Assembly (NCBI GenBank): GCA_963691705.1
Contig: OY829539.1
Span: 20,196,407 to 20,260,406 of the forward strand
Direction of reading: 5' to 3'
Source of the DNA: Viola odorata
Taxonomy: Eukaryota; Streptophyta; Magnoliopsida; Malpighiales; Violaceae
DNA length: 64,000 bases
Part shown: one piece after another, positions 1 to 11,008 of the stretch
Layout of the letters: every line of letters starts with the position of its first letter
Numbering within the stretch: the stretch's first letter is position 1
The notes under the pieces: generated by a model
What the model saw: only the letters and a program-made list of their open reading frames with translations
Told to the model about the DNA's origin: nothing
Databases searched by the model: none
Translations under genes and position numbers: made by a program

Positions 1-1074
1 TTCTAGGGATTAGAGTTGGATTGGGACAGAGGTTCTGAGGGCTATTTTAGCAAGACATTATTCACCTCTGTCCAGATCGAACACTACGCAATCCTTCTTC
101 TCTTTTCTTAGTTCGACATTGTTACACTTTGCTCCGGATTTTATTATCTCGGATTTATATTATTTATGCAATTAAATACTTTATCTTTTTATTCATGAGT
201 ATGAGTAGCTAAACACCCATTCTTGGTAAGGGTTGATGAGCTGAAGTTCTTATGCGCTCGTGAGACATCTTTCGTACTTCATAATCTCTTCCTTTGTATT
301 TATTTATTTCTTGAACTTAATCTATCGCTTACTCACTAGAGACAAGGTTTGATCATCCTTGTACCCTAGTAGAGAAGAGTTGTAACCAGCCTAGAAAGAG
401 AGGGAGTACCCGCCGGCTAGACAAAGTAGGTGACTAGTCTCGCGCCAGACTAGAAGAATAGGTAATCTAGGTCGAGACCAGATTGACAACCTAGGGGTTC
501 CGTGGGGAAACACCTTGACCTAGGTACTGTCTTCCCCTGTACCATTGAAGAGGTGAGCAACCATTCAAGACAGCAGTCAAATGGATAAACCCTTTAACCA
601 GCAAGGTGTCCCTTGGCTAGGATTATCAGGAGAGGGAGTACCCGCCAGGTAATTTGAAGAGGAGGGAAGACAGGAGTGAACAGGAGTACCTCCACTCTAT
701 AGCAGTGCTACAAACGAAGAGATGAACATCCTAGAGTCCATGATCGAGTCATAAGAACGCAAGCTCTCATATCACCCTTACCTGGAATTCCATATCACTA
801 GACTTATTCCTAATCTAGACCCCAGTCTTGGCCTAGACTCTGGCCAATACTACTTTAAACTGTTTTCACTTCCTTTTTGTTTTGTCTTTCAGTTTCAGAT
901 ACCAACCAAACCCAAACTCAGTGACGAGGAAGTCAAACTCGAGAACTACGTTTCCTAGAGGTCTCTGTGGACGATCCTCTTACCATCATCTACAAATCTT
1001 TGTAGACAGTGATAAGTTGTATTTCTACCCCCAATTCCATAACTATTTCACTACTATATTTGACGTGTTCGACG
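1..1074. other. Unassigned repetitive DNA left of the 69-bp array
   Basis: I see no convincing gene here. The stretch resembles the inside or an LTR of a plant retroelement: the motif GAGGGAGTACCCGCC occurs twice (near 400 and 633) within similar surroundings. Short open frames are broken and match nothing I recognise. It most likely belongs to the internal region of element 1, whose right part follows, but the left boundary lies outside the window. Confidence 0.4.
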
Positions 1075-1735
1075 CGCGATCAACATTTCTGCATAATCTC
1101 CTCCTTGAGCGACTACCTTTTTGCCAATCAAAATCTCCTCCTTGAGTGACTACATTTCTGCATAATCTCCTCCTTGAGCAACTACCTTTTTGCCAACCAA
1201 AATCTCCTCCTTGAGCGACTACATTTTTGCATAATCTCCTCCTTGAGCGACTACCTTCTTGCCAACCAAAATCTCCTCCTTGAGCGACTACATTTCTACA
1301 TAATCTCCTCCTTGAGCGACTACCTTTTTGCCAACCAAAATCTCCTCCTTGAGCGACTACATTTTTGCATAATCTCCTCCTTGAGCGACTACCTTTTTGC
1401 CAACCAAAATCTCCTCTTTTAGCGACTACATTTCTGCATAATCTCCTCCTTGAGCGACTACCTTTTTGCCAACCAAAATCTCCTCCTTGAGCGACTACAT
1501 TTCTGCATAATCTCCTCCTTGAGCGACTACCTTTTTGCCAACCAAAATCTCCTACTTGAGCGACTACATTTCGGTATAATCTCCTCCTTGAGCGACTACC
1601 TTTTTGCCAACCAAAATCTCCTCCTTGAGCGACTACATTTCTGCATAATCTCCTCCTTGAGCGACTACCTTTTCTACGTAATCTCCTCCTTGGGCGACTA
1701 CCTTGTTGCCAACCAAAATCTCCTTCTTGAGCAAT
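1075..1735. repeat. 69-bp tandem array (element 1)
   Basis: About nine to ten copies of a 69-bp unit. Each unit is made of two related halves that share CTCCTCCTTGAGCGACTAC, followed alternately by a segment with TTTTTGCCAACCAAA and one with ATTTCTGCATA. Because 69 is divisible by 3, long open frames run through the array on both strands (255 codons on minus, 1043-1810); I regard these as by-products. The shared half-unit reappears twice at 48083-48130 in element 3, linking the two elements. Confidence 0.85.
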
Positions 1736-1842
1736 ATCATTTACCTTTTCGCAATACATTTCCCAAAACTGTGGTAAGTACATGGGGCAACCGTCTTTAC
1801 TGCTTATCAAAAATTTTAGTTACACTGATTTTTGATCAGACA

Positions 1843-1858
1843 GTAAAGAGGGGGCAAC
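1843..1858 (+). other. Polypurine tract of element 1
   Basis: The purine-rich GTAAAGAGGGGGCAAC directly precedes the LTR start TGTTGCTACCC, the expected place of the plus-strand primer. The identical tract precedes the 3' LTR of element 3 (49031-49046). Confidence 0.8.
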
Positions 1859-4267
1859 TGTTGCTACCCGAATTTTAAATTACGTCACAACTTTTTCATT
1901 TTATTGCCTATCACATTAATAGGCCGTTTAAGTCAAATTTCAATCAATTTTTGATCACGGGTTATTTGTTTTAATATTTCACGTCTTTTGACTTTTTCGT
2001 ATTTTTCTCGTCTTTTCAACTAAAACGTATTTTTGGTTTTCGTCAACGCATTTACGTATTTTTATGTTTACCACATTTAATAGCTCGTCTAGGTCAAATT
2101 TCTGTCGATTCTTGGTCCTAGGCTAGTTTGTTTAAAATTCTGTATCATTTCGTGTCTTTTAGTTTTTCGTATTTTTGACTGTCTTTTCGCGAGCTTCTTT
2201 AGGTCCAGAGTAAGGTTCCCGGGACCGAGGGTCGAACGCACTATTTCTTTGTTTGATAAATATGTACTATTTTTCTCTTTCACACAATCGAGTTTGGTTT
2301 CGTTCAATTTTTGTCGTAAGGACATTTATTTTGCGTCCGAACTTTTAACATTTCCGAAAGAGAAAATAAATACGTTAAACCGAGTTTCGCGTTTATTCGT
2401 AATATACTACTTTTCTTGTCTTATTTTTTTGAACGTCCCGGTTTCCTCGGTTCGGGTTTATTTTCATTTTTGAGTGTTTTCGCTCGTATAAAAAATATCC
2501 CGTTCGTGTCCAAAAATGGGATAAACTCTACATAAATGCCATTTAATTCAATCTTACCCTCCAGCACAACTCCAACTTACCTTGCTCACCACCTAGCCAC
2601 ACAATCAAGCTTGCTCATCACCCAACCACAAGCAACCCCGGCCACACAACCAACCGACTCCAAATTTTTCCCTCCCCTATAAATAGCAATCTTCAAGCAA
2701 CAAATCAAGGGCACCAAATCCTCCTCTTAATCTCTATTTCTTGCACTACCTTCTTGGAAAATTGCTCTCCCGGATAAGTAAGTTCCCTCTCCCTCTAGCT
2801 TCTTTAATTTTCATTTTCACTTGTAATGCATGAATAAATTGTTAAAACTTGCTTGATATGCTTAGTTTTCATGTTAGTTATGCTTTCCTTGCCTCAATTT
2901 AATTGCATAATGCTTTGAGTAATTAATAACTATATATGCACATTAATTAACTAGTTTTTCCATATAAAATTGCCACTGTTTTGGAGGTGCTTGTCTTGCT
3001 ATTTTTGGTGCTTAGATATACTGTTTTAATACCATAAATATTGGGGCCATTTTGGGTAAGAATGGTTGAAGTGTTGGAACTTGGTCTTTGGCCATGGAGG
3101 TTGGTGCGGTAGAGAAAGAAAGAAAGGAAGAAGAAGAAGAGGTAGGCGGGAAAAGGGAGAAAGAAAAGGTGATGGGCTTAGGCCCAATTTTGTGTTAAAT
3201 TAAAATTTGGGCTTGGCTTGTGCCAAACCCATTTTTTAATATCCAAATTTCCGACGTGGGACCCGTTCATTTTTCGTCAAAATTATGTAAATGTTCGTAT
3301 GCCTATATAACATGTTAAAATGATAAAAAATATTTGTATGCTTATATAACATGTTAAATTGCATGAAATATTCGTATGTCTTTTATTTTATGTTTAAATG
3401 ATATAAAAATGCTTGTATGTTTAAATGACATGTTTAAATAGTATAAAATGCTCGTATGTTCACATGAGAATAATATCATATGCCATGATTAAATTATTGT
3501 GAAATAATTGATATGCTTGCATGTTATAAATAAATCAAGTATTAATTATGCTATGTTTAAATAATTATAATTCGCTCATATGAAATAAATGAACTAATTG
3601 ATTACTTGTTTGCCATGTGAATTAATTGTTTACTTGTTTCTTATGATCAATTATTTATTTACTTGGCATGAAATAAAATGTTTAGTTGTTTATCATTTTT
3701 TATTTAAATATTTATTTGTCAAATTAAGTAAATGTTTGCATGCGCTTTTCTCATTTATTTATTTTCGAAAACGTTGCTAACACTCTCACTTTGCAAGGAA
3801 GATCAAGAGCACGCGACGCAAAATCATGTCAAAAACATTTAAATAATCAGAAAGTGGCCCAATCTGGTAAGGGGATTTGGTTGACGTGCTTTGATCATTG
3901 GCCTATGTAAATGATTGGAAAGTGTCCCGTTTCCGTGGGAAGGATTGGTTGACATGCTTTGATTATTCGTTTTCGCGTCAAAAAGATTAAATGTAGTAAA
4001 CACCTTTCAACTTATAACCGATAACCTTTTTAAGGGTGTGACTTGGGTGCCTAACACCTTCCCAAGTCCACAATACGACCTCGAACCTTCGTTCTTTGGT
4101 TTAGACCAATTGTGCCTTAGTTTTTTTATTTTTATGCCATGACGCTTAGGTTCCCTAAACCTTAGAAAATAGGGTGACGACTTCATTGTATTACGCGAAG
4201 CACCCATTTATGCTTAGCATCCGTCCCGAACCTTAAACTCATTTTCAACGAAAAAGGGGGTGCGACA
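1859..4267 (+). repeat. 3' LTR of element 1 (2409 bp)
   Basis: Starts TGTTGCTACCCGA and ends GGGGGTGCGACA, the same termini as the two LTRs of element 3. A TATA box (TATAAATA, 2678-2685) lies about 820 bp in, marking the U3/R border region. The last about 260 bp (from 4010) are strongly conserved with the other family members, while the middle is diverged. Open frames inside are incidental. Confidence 0.85.
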
Positions 4268-4785
4268 ATATCAGTAACCACTAGCCCCTAATGCTACTTT
4301 CTGTCTAGAAAAAGCCTAAAAAAGGGTCCCACAAAAAAAATCAAAATCGAAACAAAAGAAAAAGAAATTATTTACATCAAAAGTGGGAAAAGGTTCTGAC
4401 ACCAAACTGCAGCTTTTTTGTGTGGGTTAATCATTAAGTCGGCTTATAATCCAATCCTATCTCCCCTTAATTAAAACCTTTCTATAATCTCTTTCTTTTC
4501 TTTCTTAAAGTTAGTCTTTGAATTGTTTTCTTTCGTTGATCGAGTTTGTCACCATTCCTGTTTGAAACTTGTGGCACTATGAGGGCGATTGTAACATCTC
4601 TTGACTTGAAGCCCAAGGTAGATAACGGTAAGAAGTAATCGTATTACAGGTAACCTTGTCTTTAAAATTGAGATATTCGTGAGATCAAGTTTTTCGAGTG
4701 TATCCAAACACGAGTGTTCAAACACGTGAGGGAGTCTGTTTTGCAAACATTTGTTTAAGTGTGTAGGTAACTTCAATCTATAATA
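4268..4785 (+). other. Leader of the decayed Ty3/gypsy element, no gene
   Basis: No coding signal. The stretch lies between the end of the element 1 LTR and the first gag codons, so it should be the untranslated leader or 5' LTR remnant of the gypsy element. I could not find a matching LTR downstream of its integrase. Confidence 0.4.
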
Positions 4786-5650
4786 ATGTCAGGTGAAAGT
4801 GTAGTGGGAGGCCATAACGGTGATAAGTCAGGAGAGGGTAGCAATCCGATAACCGATATATTGGATGCCTTGGAGAAAAGGCAAACGGAAGTGCTGACTA
4901 TGCTGCAAAACTTTATGATGTCCCAAAGTAAGGCTACCGGTACATCCATTGACCCTTCCAATACCGGTACCTTTCCTCCCAACGTTACCGATAAACCCGC
5001 TAAGGAGAAGGTGACTTGTGAGGAATGGGTTGAAAGGAGGGGGCAACCAAGTTTTCCCACACGTTCTTACTACTGGACCTAGAAGCCGATGCAGGAATGT
5101 CGTTATTTGAGACGACCAAGCTCGAATCTTCCAAGAAAAGTACAATACGAACAAACCGAATGCCGCAGCAGGGTTAAGCAAATAGCCAAGTAAGACCTTC
5201 ACCACTACCGACAATCCGCTTTCGTTAGCTCACTAATATACTCATACCACGCCCCACCAAGATCATTAGTTTTATGAAGATGTCTATGAGAGAGCCAATG
5301 ATGAGTTTGAGGAAGAAACCAATAACAATCAGGGAAGGAGGCAGCGCGGTCCAGCGTCTCGGTTTAATGAGCGGTTAGAAAGATGAGAGCCATGGGTTGA
5401 TGACAATCTCAGTAGCATCAAGGTCCAAATTCTAACCTTTGATGGTACTAAAGATCCGACTGAGTACCTCCAATGGGAATGGAAGGTGCAAAGAATCTTT
5501 AATTGTCATCAATACTGAGAAAGTAAGAAGATCAAGCTAGCGGCAATGGAGTTTAACAGATATGCCATTAGTTTGTGGGATAAGATCTGTCGCGATAGAG
5601 GAGAAGTTAGAGCTCTTCAGACTTGGGGAGAAATGAAGGAAGTGATGAGG
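4786..5650 (+). pseudogene. gag fragment A of decayed Ty3/gypsy element
   Basis: An ATG at 4786 opens a 98-codon frame typical of the start of gag of plant gypsy elements (Gly/Ser-rich, then an ALEKRQTEVL helix). It shifts frame near 5050 and continues in broken frames. The segment 5545-5650 encodes a gag core with the motif MEFNRYAISLWDKIC and ends abruptly at VMR (5650), where mitochondrial DNA begins. The same core reappears in fragments B and C; only C continues into the rest of gag. Confidence 0.75.
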
Positions 5651-8383
5651 TACTCTAATTCAATTCCCCTTCGTTTTGGGGGTGCCTTCGGACAAGGAAG
5701 GTCAATAGTAACGATCAAATTAGGAGTTCTTAAGACGCATACTTTTGACCGGCAATGCCGCTAAACAAGACTCACCCCTTTCTTAAAGATTGGGCTGGTC
5801 TTCATAGAACCCCTTTTCAATTGATTGATGCTGGCAACTCTGAGACTTATCCCATAGGGAAGGAAATGAAGAATGGGAAATAGCACCGAAAGACTCTCAA
5901 TTCCCTCCTTTTCCACCGGCTCACTTATATTAGTTAGCCGACTCCCCTCTACCAGAGATTCCATGAATTCCGGGCACCTGCAGTAGCAGCAGGGATAGGA
6001 GAGACAAATAAGCAGCCAACTATGTATGCCTTATTTGCATACCTCTCATCTTCCTTATGGAATGGGTTCCTCTATAGAATTAACGAATAGGGTCAGTCTT
6101 GGATAAATCCTCTTGAAACGGATCGATCAACCCTGGAAGACTCGACGATGGCTTAACAGCCCAGTGAATAATCTGATTCAGAGAGATAACCCGGTCTTTA
6201 TAAACTTTTTTATCCTACTTCTAAGGAAAAGGTTGGGGAGTACCAGATGCGGAAGCAGTTCCAGTCCCAGCTGCTGAGGTGGCGTAGTGAGAGGTAAGAG
6301 CAATAGCAACAGAAGCAATAGTAATTGCTTGTACTAGTATATTCTCTTGTTTGCAGTGGAATAGATTCAAGCGTCCGGGCCAGTAGATCTAGAGCAAAAA
6401 GGTGTTGACTTTGTTTTGCAGTTGATTCTAATCCCGATGTTGATCCGACGCAACTTACTGGTGATAGTCGCAGCACCGGGAGCTTTCAAGGATGGCAGAA
6501 GGCAAGGGAATCAAATCCACTTGTTCAGTCAGCTCCCAACAGTGAATACGCCTTTGAATAAATTCCTTGCTAAAGGAGATCAAAGCGTGACTTTTCGGTC
6601 TTGGTCCTGTACTCTTTCTTAGTCAAGTCAGGTTATTCGCTCTTTCTTTTAAACCGTTATAAGGATCAAAGACAATCTGTCTTGTTCCGGGGCTAGGACT
6701 TATAGTTCCGTTTCCGTGCTCTAGGGCTTTCTTTGACTTCTAAGAGCAAGAGTTCTCATGAAATTAGGGAAGGTCGTAGATCACTTCTTTATATGCAGCG
6801 TCTTGATTGATTCCCGTTTGCTTTGCTTGCCGAACTGTGCGCTTGTAGCTTTTGCTTAGCCTGTACTCGAGGGCAAGTCACTCTAAAGGTAGACTCGATG
6901 AAAGCTCTTAGGGCCAGGCTCGGAAGGCGATCAGGAAGTCAATCTTTCATTTCTTTCTGTTGGGCTATCTATTGCCTTATAAATCCTTTTTTTCTCAGAA
7001 TATGGATTCTGACCCATATGTTTGGTTAAACGTGGTTTTCTCAGTAAGAAGTTAACGTCTAAATTGATGTTTAGAAAGGTATATTTCTTTGTCTTTGATA
7101 GACTGAGCTTCAAGCAGCTTTCCCCGCTACAGACAGATGGGGAAATCACCATTCCACACCAATAGCATTGATGAAGATGGGATAGAATGAGGTAGTCTAT
7201 CTTCTTACCATACGCATTTATTTTGAGTCAGGTCTTGGCCTTGGAGGACTAAGATAAGTGTTGGTACGTACGAAGTTGCTACTTCTTTAAGACAACCTAA
7301 TAGCGCTATGGTGAGTAGGAAACTCAAAGTTCACGCCTTGCCTAGGGACCTAAACCATGCCATCAGATAGATTAGCCCTAAGGGGTTCAACTAGTGAGGC
7401 CAACCGGGAAGTTATCAAAGAGTTGTCTTTCCATCTATGTTTAGGGCAAAAGTGAGATCCAATTCCATTCCTTCTCTTTCTGTGGCATTTTTCCTCTCTT
7501 TCTTTCGTGTACTTATCTTTATTTGTCGAGTCTGACACTAGGAATAGCCGATCTCCCGCTCCTCGTACAAAAACTATTTCATTGCCTTTATTTGATCTTC
7601 ATGAATAGGCATCGGCTGAAGATCTTATTTATAGCTTCCTATAGCATCCGAGTCTGGGCATATTAGGTCAATCAAGCTTCGCACCTAAGACCGTCTTATC
7701 GGCGTCAAGACCGACCCGTCAAAAACAGTGTAACAAGGCAAGAACTTCAGTTATTACTCCAACAGGGCATTCCCTCACAGCTGATTCTGGGCATTCATCT
7801 AACGCTCTTACTTTTAACGTTCATCATTCATCGGATATGAACCAAAAGAAAAAGCTTTTTCTTGAACAGCTAGGATAACTAGAAATATCATAAGAGAAGT
7901 GAGATCGGATTAATTGTAAGACAAGGTAGATTCGTGGTTTGCCAGTAGCAGTATAGAAGTTCTTCGAACCAACCTTTTTGATTGATTCAAGGTGTCGCCC
8001 TCCTTCTTAGAACGCATAGAGGGGGGCCTCGGCCAGGGGAGGGGAGAGTGGCCGAGCGGTCAAAAGCGACAAACTGTAAATCTGTTGAAGTTTTTCTACG
8101 TAGGTTCGAATCCTGCCTCTCCTACTTTTTTGTTGTAGACTTCAGGGAAAAGAAAGGAGGCATTCGTCAGCGTAGTAAGGCCCACCGAGCGAAGCTCTTT
8201 CTTTTTTTTTGCCGGGCCGTGAAGTGAAATTGTATCGTATGTTAGGTTGGCAAACTACTACGATCTATAGATTCCCCATCTATATCCAATCCCAACGAGA
8301 ATAGAAGCGAGTGGCTTCCGGCTTGGCTTATTGTCGTAGTCTTTTAGTTTTAGCTTATGTAGTGGTCGGCCTTACGCACGCAC
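5651..8383. other. Nuclear mitochondrial DNA insert 1 (NUMT1)
   Basis: A block unrelated to the flanking gag. It contains an intronless plant mitochondrial-type tRNA-Tyr (8042-8124) and is paralogous to NUMT2, which also carries a nad2 exon and group II intron end. Compared with NUMT2 it keeps about 645 bp (7261-7905) and about 60 bp (near 6507-6565) that NUMT2 lacks, but it stops at 8383 before the nad2 part. Open frames inside are short and unrecognised, as usual for plant mitochondrial intergenic DNA. Confidence 0.8.
8042..8124 (+). tRNA. trnY: Mitochondrial-type tRNA-Tyr(GTA), decayed copy 1
   Basis: An 83-nt cloverleaf with acceptor GGGAGAG against CTCTCCT, anticodon GTA, a long variable arm and T-loop GGTTCGAATCC. 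It lacks the intron found in nuclear tRNA-Tyr genes, matching the plant mitochondrial gene. The terminal pair is G:T, and the anticodon stem has an A-C mismatch (ACAAA against TCTGT), so it is probably a non-functional relic in the nuclear insert. Confidence 0.85.
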
Positions 8384-8676
8384 CTCGGTTTAATGAGCGG
8401 TTAGAAAGATGAGAGCCATGGGTTGATGACAATCTCAGTAGCATCAAGGTCCAAATTCTAACCTTTGATGGTACTAATGATCCGACTGAGTACCTCCAAT
8501 GGGAATGGAAGGTGCAAAGAATCTTAAATTGTCATTAATACTCAGAAAGAAAGAAGATCAAGCTAGCGGCAATGGAGTTTAACAGATATGCCATTAGTTT
8601 GTGGGATAAGATCTGTCGCGATAGAGGAGAAGTCAGAGCTCTTCAGACTTGGGGAGAAATGAAGGAAGTGATGAGG
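8384..8676 (+). pseudogene. gag fragment B between the two NUMTs
   Basis: A 293-bp near-copy of 5358-5650, from CTCGGTTTAATGAGCGG to GTGATGAGG. It ends at exactly the same base as fragment A, and the same mitochondrial sequence (TACTCTAATTC) follows. Same in-frame stops as fragment A. It cannot be expressed as gag; its value is as a marker of how the gag/NUMT block was duplicated. Confidence 0.8.
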
Positions 8677-10343
8677 TACTCTAATTCAATTCCCCTTCAT
8701 TTTGGGGGTGCCTTCAGACAAGGAAGGTCAATAGTAAGGATCAAATTAGGAGTTCCTAAAATGTATACTTCTGACCGGCAATGCCGCTAAACAAGACTCA
8801 CCCCTTTCTTAAAGATTGGGCTGGTCTTCATAGAACCCCTTTTCAATTGATTGATGCTGGCAACTCTGAGACTTATCCCATAGGGAAGGAAATGAAGAAT
8901 GGGAAATAGCACCGAAAGACTCTCAATTCCCTCCTTTTCCACCGGCTCACTTATATTAGTTAGCCGACTCCCCTCTACCAGAGATTCCATGAATTCCGGG
9001 CACCTGCAGTAGCAGCAGGGATAGGAGAGACAAATAAGCAGCCAACTATGTATGCCTTATTTGCATACCTCTCATCTTCCTTATGGAATGGGTTCCTCTA
9101 TAGAATTAACGAATAGGGTCAGTCTTGGATAAATCCTCTTGAAACGGATCGATCAACCCTAGAAGACTCGACGATGGCTTAACAGCCCAATGAATAATCT
9201 GATTCAGAGAGATAACCCGGTCTTTATAAACTTTTTTATCCTACTTCTAAGGAAAAGGTTGGGGAGTACCAGATGCGGAAGCAGTTCCAGTCCCAGCTGC
9301 TGAGGTGTCGTAGTGAGAGGTAAGAGCAATAGTAATTGCCTACAGTAGTATATTCGCTTGTTTGCGATGGAATAGATTCAAGCGTCCGGGCCAGTAGATC
9401 TAGAGCAAATAGGTGTTGAATTTGTTTTGCAGTTGATTCTAATCCCGATGTTGATCCGGCGCAACTTACTCGTGATAGTCGCAGCACCTGGAGCTTTCAA
9501 GGAAGGCAGAAGGCAAAGGAGATCAAAGCGTGACTTTTGGGTCTTGGTCCTGTACTCTTTCTTAGTGAAGTCAGGTTATTCGCTCTTTCTATCAAACCGT
9601 TATAAGGATCAAAGACAATCTGTCTTGTTCCGGGGCTAGGACTTATAGTTCCGTTTCCGTGCTCTAGGGCTTTCTTTGACTTCTAAGAGCAAGAGTTCTC
9701 ATGAAATTAGGGAAGGTCGTAGATCACTTCTTTATATGCAGCGTCTTGATTTATTCCCGTTTGCTTTGCTTGCCGAATTGTGCGCTTGTTGCTTTTGCTT
9801 AGCCTATACTCGAGGGCAAGTTGCTCTAAAGGTAGACTCGGTGAAAGCTCTTAGCGCCGGGCTCGGAAGGCGATCAGGAAGTCAATCTTTCATTTCTTTC
9901 TGTTGGGCTATCTATTGCCTTATAAATCCTTTTTTTCTCAGAATATGGATTCTGACCCATATGTTTGGTTAAACGTGGTTTTCTCAGTAAGAAGTTAATG
10001 TCTAAATTGATGTCTAGAAAGGTATATTTCTTTGTCTTTGATAGGCTGAGCTTCAAGCAGTTTTCCCTGCTACAGACAGATGGGGAAATCACCATTCCAC
10101 ACCAATAGCATTGATGAAGATGGGATAGAATGAGGTAGTCTATCTTCTTACCATACGCATTTATTTTGAGTCAGGTCTTGGCCTTGGAGGACTAAGATAA
10201 GTGCGATCGGATTAATTGTAAGACAAGGTAGATTCGTGGTTTGCCAATAGCAGTATAGAAGTTCTTCGAACCAACCTTTTTGATTGATTCAAGGTGTCGC
10301 CCTCCTTGTTAGAACGCATAGAGGGGGGCCTCGGCCCGGGAAG

Positions 10344-10426
10344 GGGAGAGTGGCCGAGTGGTCAAAAGCGACAGACTGTAAATCTGTTGAAGTTTTTCTA
10401 CGTAGGTTTGAATCCTGCCTCTCCCA
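10344..10426 (+). tRNA. trnY: Mitochondrial-type tRNA-Tyr(GTA), copy 2
   Basis: Second 83-nt tRNA-Tyr, with an intact acceptor stem (GGGAGAG/CTCTCCC) and anticodon stem (ACAGA/TCTGT). Its T-loop reads TTTGAAT instead of TTCGAAT, which removes the invariant C56. The lesions differ from copy 1, so the two have decayed independently since duplication. Confidence 0.85.
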
Positions 10427-10779
10427 CTTTTTTGTTGTAGACTTCAGAGAAGAGAAAGGAGGCATTCGTCAGCGTAGTAAGGCCCACCGAGTGAAGCTCT
10501 TTCCTTTTTTTTGCCGTGCCGTGAAGTGAAATTGTATCATATGTTAGGTTGGCGAACTACTACGATCTATAGATTCCCCATCTATATCCAATCCCAACGA
10601 GAATAGAAGCGAGTCGCTTTCGGCTTGGCTTGTAGTCGTAGTCTTTTAGTTTTAGCTTATGTAGTGGTCGGCCTTACGCACCAGCCCGCTAGAATGCCTC
10701 CTTGGTTCTGGACGAAGCCAAGTCGATACATACGATAGACGAAGGAAAAACCCCCCACTTAATTTAATAGCGCCCGGGG

Positions 10780-10932
10780 AACGCAAGTTTGATCGAGGAT
10801 TGGAGAGGAGAGGTGGAAGAAAAGGCTCGGGATGAATTTAGGAGTCTTTGTGCGAGCCGTATGCGGTGAGAGTCGCACGTACGGTAACGAGGGGGGTTCG
10901 CGTCTATACGTGTAGTGTGGGCCTACCCACCA
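10780..10932 (+). ncRNA. 3' end of mitochondrial group II intron (domains V-VI)
   Basis: Domain V is recognisable at 10854-10887: GAGCCGTATGCGGTGAG followed by the pairing arm AGTCGCACGTACGG. A domain VI-like hairpin and the intron end (GGGCCTACCCACC) follow before the nad2 exon. This fits the intron in front of the nad2 exon that encodes the ATHFDQLAK stretch. Only the 3' part is present, so it cannot splice here. Confidence 0.75.
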
Positions 10933-11007
10933 TATTTGTTCCATGATTTATGGGTCTACTAGAGCTACCCACTTCGATCAATTAGCCAAGATTTTGACCG
11001 GCTATCG
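10933..11007 (+). pseudogene. nad2: nad2 exon fragment (NADH dehydrogenase subunit 2)
   Basis: The translation CSMIYGSTRATHFDQLAK continuing ILTGY is the conserved start of an internal exon of plant mitochondrial nad2, a membrane subunit of respiratory complex I. It directly follows a group II intron end. The exon is cut after about 25 codons and joins gag sequence at 11009, producing a chimeric frame (10943-11143). One residue (R in STRATH) differs from the G I expect. A relic of transferred DNA. Confidence 0.75.
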
Positions 11008-11008
11008 A

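Larger units (their letters stand above)
1075..4267 (+). mobile_element. Element 1: 3' part of long-LTR retroelement
   Basis: The tandem array is followed by a conserved 3' internal end (1770-1858), a purine-rich tract just before the LTR, and a full LTR. The same internal end, tract and LTR termini occur in complete element 3 (48955-49047), so orientation is plus. The 5' LTR and any coding region lie left of the window. No protein domain is visible in this part. Confidence 0.8.
8677..11008. other. Nuclear mitochondrial DNA insert 2 (NUMT2)
   Basis: Parallel to NUMT1 from its first base, with a deletion of about 645 bp at 10204 and one of about 60 bp near 9517. It runs further right than NUMT1 (10681-11008), reaching a group II intron end and part of a nad2 exon. 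In many plant mitochondrial genomes trnY lies near nad2 exons, so the block looks like one contiguous mitochondrial segment. It ends inside the nad2 exon, where gag resumes at 11009. Confidence 0.85.

Noticed and set aside
1043..1810. 255-codon minus-strand frame as a gene
   Set aside because: It is a translation of the 69-bp array, with matching open frames on the other strand and no recognised domain.
5651..11008. Window as mitochondrial genome
   Set aside because: The mitochondrial part lies inside a nuclear-type retroelement with nuclear genes on the right; both copies are decayed.
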